This document shows, piece after piece, positions 6,577 through 12,611 of a stretch of DNA of 13,078 nucleotides; position 1 is the stretch's first letter, and every line of letters begins with the position of its first letter. The notes below the pieces were generated by a model that was not told the origin of the DNA, did no database searches, and saw only the letters and a list, made by a program, of their open reading frames with translations. A program made the position numbers and the translations under genes. This DNA is from Akkermansiaceae bacterium (GTDB lineage: Bacteria; Verrucomicrobiota; Verrucomicrobiia; Verrucomicrobiales; Akkermansiaceae), in contig JAQGPE010000673.1 of the NCBI GenBank assembly GCA_028293225.1, forward strand, positions 1 to 13,078, read 5' to 3'.

Positions 6577-6638
6577 AGAGCAGCCATGGGACGTGTCAGC
6601 CACTTGGCCGGCATCAAGGTCAATAGCAAGGGCCGGCT

Positions 6639-8192
6639 TCAGCTTTCGCCGTTCAGCAACTTGCGATAGTCTGTTAGAGCCTGTTCATAAACCGCTGCCA
6701 GGGATGGGTCCGGCTCCAGCCTCGACCCTGCCGCGGGCTTGCAGAACCGCTCCTCCAACTCCGGCAAAGCGTGGCCGGTGGCATGGGCGGCTCTCAAAGC
6801 CGCCCCCAGCGCCGCTCCATTGGCCACGGCGAAACGCTCGACCGGCGTCTGGAAAATATCCGCGACCAACTGCGCGATCCCCTCGTTCTTCGAAGCTCCG
6901 CCGGTCAGCCGGATCAATGCGGCCTTCTCTCCGATCCACTGGCTGTGCAGGCGCATGTTCAGGAACTGTCCCTCCAGCAGCGCGCGAATCTGGGCAGGCG
7001 GGTTTTCGCCACGTTGGAAGGCGGCATCACCCTGGCGGACCGGGCCGGTGAAGTCGCGGCGCGGGGTGATTTCCGGGCCGTAGAAAGGCAGCATGCGGTT
7101 GCCGTCGTCACCGGCGGAGGTGAGCGCCAGGCCGGCACGGTCGAAGGCCGCCCAGTCGGCGCCGAGTTCGTCGCGCAGCGCCTCGCGAGCCAGCGAGCCA
7201 TTGCGGAAGCAGATCAGCGACATGAAGCCGCCGGCCGGATTGCCGAAGACATGACCGAAACCCTGCGGGTCGGTGACCGCCTTTTCCATCGCGGCGAAGA
7301 AGGTGTCGGAGGTCCCCAGCGAAATCACGATGGTGCCCGGGCTGGCCGCACCCATGCCGATCAGCGAGGAGGGGTTGTCGCCGGTCGACGGGACGATCCG
7401 GCAGCTACTGGAAAAGCCGTATTTCGTGGCGAAATAGGGCGAGATGGTTCCTGCGATGGAGGCCGGCTCCACAGGGGCGGGGAGTTTCTCCCGCAGGCCC
7501 GGGGCGGTCGCTTGCAGCAAGGCGTCATCCCAATCCAGCGTATGCAGGTTGAGCAGGTTCATTCCGGCGCCATCGCCGTAGTCGATGCCGATGCTCTCCC
7601 CCGCGAGCATGGAGGCGGCGAAGGAGCTGACCAGGTGGATGCGGGCGGTCTTCGCGTACGCTTCCGGCTCGGTTTTGAAAAAGCGCCGGATCTGCGGGCC
7701 GGTGAAGCGTTCGACCGCGACGGAGCCCGACAGGCGGCAGACCTCCGCCGGACCACCCAGCGCGGCGGCGATTTCCTGACACTCGACGCCGGTGGAGGTA
7801 TCCATCCAGATCGGCGCGGTGGCGCGGCTCAGCGCCGGAGCGAGTTGCCCGGAAAGGGCTTGAGCGGGATCGAGGCGACCAAGCCGCTCCTCAAACGTTG
7901 CGTCGAAATACAGCGAACCGTGCTGCTGCCCGGAGCAGGCGATCGCTTTCACCTGCGAAAGATCGGCGACCGCGGCCAGGCGGCCCAGCAGCAGGTCCAG
8001 CGCATCCATCCACATCCGCGGATCGGCATGGACGACTCCACCCGTGCCGCCGGGCAGGAAACCACTAGGTGAACCGTAGGCGGGCAGATCCGCGCCGAAG
8101 TTGACCGAGACCTCGGCCTGGATGGTTCCGGCGGCGGGCTCGATGAGCAGCGCGGAGAGGGACTGGGTGGAGAGATCGAGGCCGAGTAACAT
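6639..8192 (-). CDS. xylB: Xylulokinase, animal/plant-like FGGY kinase
   Basis: This cytosolic kinase phosphorylates D-xylulose to xylulose 5-phosphate with ATP, feeding pentoses into the pentose phosphate pathway. From ATG 8192 it has 517 residues. With numbering from this start: phosphate-binding LGLDLSTQS near 3-11, SGQQHGSLYF near 87-96, IWMDTST near 128-134, the DYGDGAGMNLL block with the probable catalytic Asp near 207, DNPSSLIGMG and ISLGTSDTFF in the ATPase core, and TGGASKNEG toward the C-terminus. LPAYGSPSGFL, ERFTGPQIRRF and RIHLVSSFAAS match human and plant XYLB far better than E. coli XylB. A TTG at 8204 (MKTA-) is an alternative start. No xylA, xylR or sugar transporter is adjacent. 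It lies 54 bases behind a three-gene membrane-protein operon on the same strand and may be co-transcribed with it. Confidence 0.92.
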   Translation of the reverse strand: MLLGLDLSTQSLSALLIEPAAGTIQAEVSVNFGADLPAYGSPSGFLPGGTGGVVHADPRMWMDALDLLLGRLAAVADLSQVKAIACSGQQHGSLYFDATFEERLGRLDPAQALSGQLAPALSRATAPIWMDTSTGVECQEIAAALGGPAEVCRLSGSVAVERFTGPQIRRFFKTEPEAYAKTARIHLVSSFAASMLAGESIGIDYGDGAGMNLLNLHTLDWDDALLQATAPGLREKLPAPVEPASIAGTISPYFATKYGFSSSCRIVPSTGDNPSSLIGMGAASPGTIVISLGTSDTFFAAMEKAVTDPQGFGHVFGNPAGGFMSLICFRNGSLAREALRDELGADWAAFDRAGLALTSAGDDGNRMLPFYGPEITPRRDFTGPVRQGDAAFQRGENPPAQIRALLEGQFLNMRLHSQWIGEKAALIRLTGGASKNEGIAQLVADIFQTPVERFAVANGAALGAALRAAHATGHALPELEERFCKPAAGSRLEPDPSLAAVYEQALTDYRKLLNGES

Positions 8193-8246
8193 GGCCGTTT
8201 TCAATCAAATTCAGGGGTCCTCAAGCGAGCCGGAACGACGGCATTT

Positions 8247-8405
8247 TCAAAGGCCGAGTTCCTCGCGCAACGCTTCGAAGAGCGGATCGGTGGACGGTGA
8301 GGCGCACGCGGAAGCAGCGGATTTGCGGGCCGGCGGCCGGCTGGGTTTGGGCGGGGGAACGCGTTTGTTTTTAAGTGCCATCCGCCGGGTTTTTCGCGTG
8401 CTCAT
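8247..8405 (-). CDS. Small basic proline-rich protein, 52 residues
   Basis: Unrecognised. The reading frame starts with ATG 8405, which shares the ATGA with the stop of the upstream membrane-protein gene (4-base overlap), the usual sign of coupled translation. The N-terminal half is basic and proline-rich (MSTRKTRRMALKNKRVPPPK), the middle is Ala/Ser-rich, and the end is a short acidic amphipathic helix (DPLFEALREELGL). A second ATG at 8381 would give 44 residues starting MALKNKR. There is no signal peptide or membrane segment. The frame stays open far upstream (to 8912), but that part overlaps the membrane-protein gene and is a shadow. It could be a small partner of the membrane proteins or of nucleic acid; this is inference. 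Confidence 0.55.
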   Translation of the reverse strand: MSTRKTRRMALKNKRVPPPKPSRPPARKSAASACASPSTDPLFEALREELGL

Positions 8406-9205
8406 CGCGCGTCGTAGCTGGTGTCGGCAGCCTTGACCGGTCCGGACAGTTCCTTGTCGAGCGAGCTGAACCAGTGCTGGAGGAAAAAGCGTTTTTCGTC
8501 GGTAAGGAAGCGGTCCGAACGACCGAGAATCGGCCGCAGAGAGGTGGTCATCTGCAGCGTCACCAGCAGGAAGATCACACCCCACAGGTGGATCGGCCCA
8601 TTGCTGGTCGCTCCCGTCGCCCGGGCGGCGTGGAAGAGAAAACGACTGCCGAAATAGAGCGCCACGAACCAGGGCGCGAGCGCGAGCATGCCCATGAAGC
8701 CGAAGCTGTCGGTGGCTTGGGTGAAGATCCAGATCGCCGGGGCGAAGCCGAGGAGCAGCAGGCCGCCCAGCGCCAGCATGGCCGCCATGGTCGAGGCCAG
8801 GTGACCGGCGGTGATGCGCGAGCCCGCCAGCGAAAAGAAGATGTAGAGGCTGGGAAAGCAGATGGTCGCGGAGATCAGCAGGCCTGCCGCGATCTTTGCC
8901 GGGGCGGCCCAAAGCTGCATGCCCATCGCAAAGCTGCCGAGGACGATGCCGTAGGCGACGATCGAGAAGAGCAGGATGGCGACCAGGGGGCCGGTGGCGC
9001 CGTGCCCCGGCTCGGCCAGGCGATCGACCAGGGCTTTCGGCGAACGCAGCAACGCGTCGAAGATTTTCTTGGCATCGAGCGGCCCGGTCAGGGGCGATGG
9101 CTCGGCAGCGGTGGGTGGCTGCTCCGATTCCGGCGGAAGCGGTTCGGGAGTCAGGGATGGGGAAAAGGGCGGGCGGGACGGTGGTGGAGGCGGGGTGTCG
9201 TTCAT
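8402..9205 (-). CDS. Polytopic membrane protein with proline-rich N-terminus
   Basis: No named function. The 267-residue protein begins with a proline-rich, probably cytosolic tail (about 1-40, MNDTPPPPPSRPPFSPSLTP), then about five membrane helices (71-92, 100-126, 134-162, 168-190, 207-222), and a polar, charged C-terminus. The helix-1 to helix-3 part, with AYGIVLGSFAMGMQLWAAPAK (84-104) and FPSLYIFFSLAG (117-128), lines up with the protein encoded just upstream, so the two are probably diverged paralogues. The type resembles Yip1-like and so-called WH2 membrane proteins annotated in Planctomycetes and cyanobacteria, which are uncharacterised. It overlaps both neighbours by ATGA (9202-9205 and 8402-8405), so all three are made from one mRNA. 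Confidence 0.72.
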   Translation of the reverse strand: MNDTPPPPPSRPPFSPSLTPEPLPPESEQPPTAAEPSPLTGPLDAKKIFDALLRSPKALVDRLAEPGHGATGPLVAILLFSIVAYGIVLGSFAMGMQLWAAPAKIAAGLLISATICFPSLYIFFSLAGSRITAGHLASTMAAMLALGGLLLLGFAPAIWIFTQATDSFGFMGMLALAPWFVALYFGSRFLFHAARATGATSNGPIHLWGVIFLLVTLQMTTSLRPILGRSDRFLTDEKRFFLQHWFSSLDKELSGPVKAADTSYDAR

Positions 9206-9969
9206 GAGGATGGTTGTTTTCGGTTGAGGCGCCGGAGCAGGCGGTAGGCGAGAAAGGAGACGCAGATCACGAAGAGGATCAGGCAGGTATCGACCAACAC
9301 GCCGCCGAACCCGGTGAGGCGATGAAAGGCTTTCAGGACGTCCTCATAAAAGCTGCCCTGCATCGGGTGCGGGCGCAGGAAGGTGACCTCCAGTCGTGGC
9401 TGTCCGAAAAAGGGCCGGAAGATCCAGGAGAACTGCGCGCCCAGGAAGCCATTGCCCGCCAGCCACGAGATCAGCGTGGCACGGGCAATCAAGGGCGTCG
9501 GACAGGTCGCCTTCAGAATGCGGTGCAGCGACAGGGTGCCGGCGATCCCGGCGATGGCGATCAGCACGATGTGGAAAAGCTGGTGAACCGAGTGAGCGGT
9601 GATGGCTTCGGGCGAGCTGGAATCGGGAAACTGCAAGGCCATCAGGAAGGTGATGGGAGCCAGCGAGCCGAGGATCAGCGAGGCGGTGGCGAAGCAGCTG
9701 AGGAGCGCGAGCCAGGACTGGCGGAAGCCGAGCCCGCCTAACAGGAGCCCGAACATCCCGTTCAGGCTGGCATTGCAAATCAGCGTGCAGGCGATCAGCA
9801 GCGGCATCTTGACCGCCACATAGAGGCCCATTTCCGCCGACCGCCAGTAGCCGACGGAAAAGCCGTAGAGGGCGAGGCTGAGCAAGGTGATCGCCGCCGT
9901 TGCGCCGATAAGCCTCGGCGAGGGGTCATTGAGCAACTCCGGGGTTGGCTGCAACAGGCGGCGGATCAC
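9202..9969 (-). CDS. Polytopic membrane protein, first gene of the ATGA-linked operon
   Basis: No named function. The 255-residue protein has about six hydrophobic segments (21-43, 50-75, 83-110, 130-148, a weaker one near 162-180, 222-245) and a basic tail RLLRRLNRKQPSS. LYGFSVGYWRSAEMGLYVAV (34-53) parallels the following gene's product. Between the last helices lies GAQFSWIFRPFFGQP (177-191) with VTFLRP and SFYE after it, a block I recall from uncharacterised membrane proteins of Planctomycetes and cyanobacteria (Yip1/WH2-annotated). The start is GTG 9969; no in-frame ATG precedes the first helix, and no ribosome binding site is evident. Its stop shares ATGA with the next gene. Two TTCAC boxes two 11-bp steps apart lie 24-50 bases upstream of the start, suggesting control by the CreB-like regulator encoded nearby. 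Confidence 0.72.
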   Translation of the reverse strand: MIRRLLQPTPELLNDPSPRLIGATAAITLLSLALYGFSVGYWRSAEMGLYVAVKMPLLIACTLICNASLNGMFGLLLGGLGFRQSWLALLSCFATASLILGSLAPITFLMALQFPDSSSPEAITAHSVHQLFHIVLIAIAGIAGTLSLHRILKATCPTPLIARATLISWLAGNGFLGAQFSWIFRPFFGQPRLEVTFLRPHPMQGSFYEDVLKAFHRLTGFGGVLVDTCLILFVICVSFLAYRLLRRLNRKQPSS

Positions 9970-9992
9970 AGGAGCGAGTAAAACCCCGCAAA

Positions 9993-10019
9993 GTGAACGC
10001 GTGATGACGCCTGCGTGAA
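9993..10019 (-). promoter_or_regulatory. CreB-tag-like array upstream of the membrane-protein operon
   Basis: On the minus strand exact TTCAC boxes lie at 10019-10015 and 9997-9993. Between them, at the same 11-bp step, is the degenerate box GTCAT (10008-10004), three of five matches. The layout is therefore box-N6-box-N6-box. The E. coli CreB tag is TTCAC-N6-TTCAC, so this is a related but imperfect array, 24 bases upstream of the operon's GTG. Sequence and spacing are seen; binding is inferred. Confidence 0.5.
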
Positions 10020-10075
10020 AAGTCCGTTGGGTTTTTGTTAGGCCGCCTTGTCTGGGAATCCCTGCCCACCGCTTC

Positions 10076-10118
10076 CAGAGAAGATTTCAATTCTCTGAAT
10101 CGTCTGCTTCTTCAGACG
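10076..10118 (-). terminator. Two tandem hairpins after creC
   Basis: In the 154-base gap between creC and the next minus-strand gene, cgtctg/cagacg pair around cttctt (10101-10118), and cagagaa/ttctctg pair around an 8-base loop (10076-10097). The first lies 5 bases beyond the creC stop. Neither has a U-tract on the minus strand, so efficient termination is uncertain. The rest of the gap holds the CreB-like array. Confidence 0.45.
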
Positions 10119-10123
10119 GGATC

Positions 10124-11575
10124 TTAGGAAACCGCGCTGCCCGCGATCGGCAGCCGCAGCGTGGCGAGCGTGCCGCCGCCTTCACGATTCTCCAGGTGCA
10201 CGGAGCCGCCGTGCAGCTCCGCCGCTTCCCTCACCAGGGTGAGGCCCAGCCCGGTGCCCTTGCGGCCGGAGGTGGCGTGGTGCCTGAGGGAGAAGAAGCG
10301 CTCGTAGATTTTTTCCCGCGCATAGTCGGGGATCCCCGGGCCGCGGTCGGCGATCTCGATGGCGACCGTGCCGCCTTCGGGCCGGACGTGGATCTCGACC
10401 GTGGAGCCGTTCGGAGAGAAATCGATCGCGTTCTCCAGCAGATTGGTGACGGCGGATCGCAGGATGAAGGCGTCGCCACGCACAGAGATGCTTTCACCGG
10501 GAACGTCCGTGCTCAGCAGGATCGAGGCAAACTCCGCCGGCGGCCGGGCCTGGTCGATCGCCCGGTCGACCACGCCTGCGACCTTGATCGGTTCGCCATT
10601 TTCGAGGCTGCTCCTGCCCTCCAGCGCGGAAAGCTCCAGCAGGCGGTTCAGCAGGCGGTCGGCGCGGGCGGCCTCGGCGCGGATGTTGCCCAGAAACTTG
10701 TCGCGGTCGCCGGCGGGCATGTCCTCCATGAGGAGTTCGGCCGCGCCGCGGATCGCGGCCAGCGGACTTTTCATTTCATGGGTCAGGGTCTGCACGTAGC
10801 GCTCGGCATAGCGGCGGCCTTCCAGGGCCTCGCGCATCGACTCCAGCGCATGGGCCAGGGTGTTGACCTCTTTGCCGGCCCCCAGAGACGGCATGGTGGG
10901 GCGCTTGCCCTGCTCGATGTCGCGCGCGTATTCGGTCAGCAGGCCGATCGGACGGTACTGCCAGATGAAGACCGCCAGGATCAGGAACAGAATCCCCGCG
11001 CCGACCAGGCTGGTGCCCCACCAGATGGTGTGGCGGCGCTCGATCACGATCGGCAGCACATCCGCTTGCGGCTTGTAGACGGTCACCACCCCCCAGGGGT
11101 TTTCCTGCGGTCCAAGCAGCGCGCCGATGTACATGACGGAGGAATTGTCGTCCTCTTTGTTGGAGCGGGTACTGCGCGCGCCGTACTCGCCTTTGAGGGT
11201 GAGCTTCACATCGCGGCGTTCGAGCAGGTTCATGCCCTCGAACTGGCCGCCGGAGTCAAAGATCACGTTGCCCTTGGCATCGGTCACATAGGCGTTGAGG
11301 GCCATGTGGGTCTTGTGGTGGCCGTGGATCATCGCCTCGAACTTCCTCTTGTGCGCCTCCGTGAAAGCGGAGCGGAAGCGGTCGCTGTCCATCGTGTCAT
11401 GGCTCATGTCGGCCTCGATGAAGGCGGCCATGAGTTGGGCGGTGTCCACCAGCGTCTCCTCCGTGAGCTGGAAGGTCTGATCCTCCACCAGGGACAGCTG
11501 CTGCCTGAGCAGGTGATAGAACCCGGCACCGATGATCAGGGCGATGATCAGCAAGGTGACACGGGTGAGACGCAT
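10124..11575 (-). CDS. creC: CreC-like sensor histidine kinase
   Basis: This inner-membrane sensor kinase of 483 residues is the partner of the CreB-like regulator encoded 33 bases upstream. It has an N-terminal membrane helix (about 5-22), a periplasmic sensor region (about 25-182), a second helix (about 183-206) and a HAMP-like linker. The CreC match is specific: YVTDAKGNVIFDSGG (96-110), LTLKGEYGARSTRSN (125-139) and SSVMYIGALL (145-154). The H-box is YVQTLTHEMKSPLAAIRGAA (260-279) with phosphoacceptor H266. The ATPase domain shows NLLENAIDFSP (N382), ADRGPGIP (409-416), YERFFSLRHH and GRKGTGLGLTLV (438-448). In E. coli CreC responds to growth in minimal media and to changes in carbon source; the signal here is unknown. 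No creD or creA is in the window. The leader is pyrimidine-rich and lacks a Shine-Dalgarno motif. Confidence 0.92.
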   Translation of the reverse strand: MRLTRVTLLIIALIIGAGFYHLLRQQLSLVEDQTFQLTEETLVDTAQLMAAFIEADMSHDTMDSDRFRSAFTEAHKRKFEAMIHGHHKTHMALNAYVTDAKGNVIFDSGGQFEGMNLLERRDVKLTLKGEYGARSTRSNKEDDNSSVMYIGALLGPQENPWGVVTVYKPQADVLPIVIERRHTIWWGTSLVGAGILFLILAVFIWQYRPIGLLTEYARDIEQGKRPTMPSLGAGKEVNTLAHALESMREALEGRRYAERYVQTLTHEMKSPLAAIRGAAELLMEDMPAGDRDKFLGNIRAEAARADRLLNRLLELSALEGRSSLENGEPIKVAGVVDRAIDQARPPAEFASILLSTDVPGESISVRGDAFILRSAVTNLLENAIDFSPNGSTVEIHVRPEGGTVAIEIADRGPGIPDYAREKIYERFFSLRHHATSGRKGTGLGLTLVREAAELHGGSVHLENREGGGTLATLRLPIAGSAVS

Positions 11576-11608
11576 GAGAGGGGGAAAGGGCAGGTGCTGG
11601 AGCCGGGC

Positions 11609-12325
11609 TCAGGGCGCGTAGAGATAGCCCAGGCCGCGGCGCGTCTGGATGAAGTCCTCAGCCCCTGCCTGAGCGGCTTTCAATTTCGCGCGGATGGTCT
11701 TGATGTGGGCGTCGATGGTGCGGTCGGTCACGGCGCCGGGATCGGCCCAGGCGTGGTCCAACAGTTGGTCGCGGGTCAGCACGCGGTTGGGATTCTTCAG
11801 GAACACGAGCATCAACTTGTACTCATGCGCGGTCAGGTCCAGGGCGGTGCCGTGGCAGTGGATGCGCATCGCGGCGGTGTCGTGGTGGAAGGTGGTGTCG
11901 GAGGGAACCGCGGTCGCCGCCGGAGTGGCCGCCACCGGTTTTGCCGGGGTCACGTAGGGCGCCGCGCGGCGCAGGATCGCGCGGATGCGGGCGACGATTT
12001 CCCGCGGGCTGAAAGGCTTCGTCACGTAGTCATCGCCGCCGAGTTCCAGGCCCAGGATGCGATCGACTACACCATCGCGGGCGGTCAGGAACAGCACCGG
12101 CACCGGCGAGATTTCCCGCAGCTTGCGGCACACATCCAGGCCCGTCATGTCCGGCAGCCCGATGTCGAGAATCACGATGTCGTAAGCCTTTTCGCCGAAA
12201 GCCGTCAGCGCGGCGCCGCCCGTCAGCGCGTGGTCCACCTCGAAGCGCTCGGTCTTCAGGGCATAAACGAGCGTGTCCGCGATGGCGGGTTCATCTTCGA
12301 CGAGGAGAACGTGCATGGAGGACAT
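11609..12325 (-). CDS. creB: CreB-like OmpR-family response regulator
   Basis: The 238-residue cytosolic DNA-binding regulator has a receiver domain (about 4-120) with acidic pocket E10/D11, phosphoacceptor D54 (VILDIGLPD), T81 and K103 (VTKPFSPRE). A long Ala/Pro/Thr-rich linker (about 125-145) leads to a C-terminal winged helix (about 150-238). IADTLVYALK (15-24), LPVLFLTAR-like PVLFLTARDGVVDRILGLEL, and especially the recognition-helix segment DRTIDAHIKTIRAKL closely resemble E. coli CreB as I recall it (DRTVDTHIKTLRAKL). This supports conserved DNA specificity. The start is ATG 12325 or the fourth codon, ATG 12316; neither has a ribosome binding site. creC follows 33 bases downstream. A perfect CreB tag upstream suggests autoregulation. 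No cognate creD is present here. Confidence 0.92.
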   Translation of the reverse strand: MSSMHVLLVEDEPAIADTLVYALKTERFEVDHALTGGAALTAFGEKAYDIVILDIGLPDMTGLDVCRKLREISPVPVLFLTARDGVVDRILGLELGGDDYVTKPFSPREIVARIRAILRRAAPYVTPAKPVAATPAATAVPSDTTFHHDTAAMRIHCHGTALDLTAHEYKLMLVFLKNPNRVLTRDQLLDHAWADPGAVTDRTIDAHIKTIRAKLKAAQAGAEDFIQTRRGLGYLYAP

Positions 12326-12360
12326 TGGAGATGAGGTGAGGGAGAGCCGGTGTCGGATGT

Positions 12361-12376
12361 GTGAAAATCGCGTGAA
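12361..12376 (-). promoter_or_regulatory. Exact CreB recognition tag upstream of creB
   Basis: On the minus strand the sequence is TTCAC-GCGATT-TTCAC, an exact match to the E. coli CreB tag TTCAC-N6-TTCAC. It lies 36-51 bases upstream of the creB start codon and is oriented toward it. No good -10 element is visible between the tag and the gene. With a conserved recognition helix in the adjacent CreB, autoregulation is likely. Confidence 0.7.
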
Positions 12377-12400
12377 TTCCTAGGCATCAGCGCCCTTTCT

Positions 12401-12422
12401 GGCAATCCCTGTGCGGATTGCC
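12401..12422. other. Perfect 8-bp hairpin upstream of creB
   Basis: The arms ggcaatcc (12401-12408) and ggattgcc (12415-12422) are exact complements around ctgtgc. No T-run follows on either strand, so it is not a standard terminator. It lies between priA and the CreB tag and could mark the priA transcript end or an accessory binding site. Confidence 0.4.
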
Positions 12423-12508
12423 GTGCTGCATGCGCTTTACCGGCAGCGGCGGAGCGGGCGAAGAGCCGCCGGATCACGCAGGATCCGCAGCTCTGAAACG
12501 GGGCAAAT

Positions 12509-12564
12509 GTGTAAACGATGTCTCCGAACAGGTGTAAAGGATGTCTCTGGTCTTTACAATGTCC
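12509..12564. mobile_element. Possible insertion-sequence end remnant with direct repeats
   Basis: Two near-identical 17-base units, gtgtaaacgatgtctcc (12509-12525) and gtgtaaaggatgtctct (12532-12548), differ at two positions and start 23 bases apart. Next to them is an inverted tttaca followed by another atgtccc (12553-12565). Repeated TGTAAA/GATGTCTC units are a pattern I associate with transposase-binding ends of some integrase-core insertion sequences. No transposase and no second end are in the window, so this would be a solo end or scar. A regulatory repeat is the main alternative. Confidence 0.4.
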
Positions 12565-12611
12565 CCCTCCGTTGCCGCCATCGCTCAGCGAATTTTTCGT
12601 GGTACGGAGTC

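Noticed and set aside
6572..6680. Direct repeat ctgttagagc at 6572-6581 and 6671-6680
   Set aside because: The second copy is inside the xylB coding sequence and there is no element between the copies; it looks coincidental.
6771..8072. A 433-codon open frame on the plus strand opposite xylB
   Set aside because: Arginine- and glycine-rich antisense shadow of a clear xylulokinase.
8406..8912. Upstream extension of the small-protein frame into the membrane-protein gene
   Set aside because: It overlaps in another frame a protein with clear membrane helices; the ATGA junction gives a much better start for the small gene.
10076..10118. Hairpins after creC as a full intrinsic terminator
   Set aside because: Stems are real but no U-tract follows on the minus strand, so they were kept at low confidence only.
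10196..12334. A 712-codon open frame on the plus strand opposite creC and creB
   Set aside because: It is antisense to two well-identified genes, has a histidine/glycine/glutamine-rich shadow composition and no recognisable domain; long shadows are common in GC-rich DNA.
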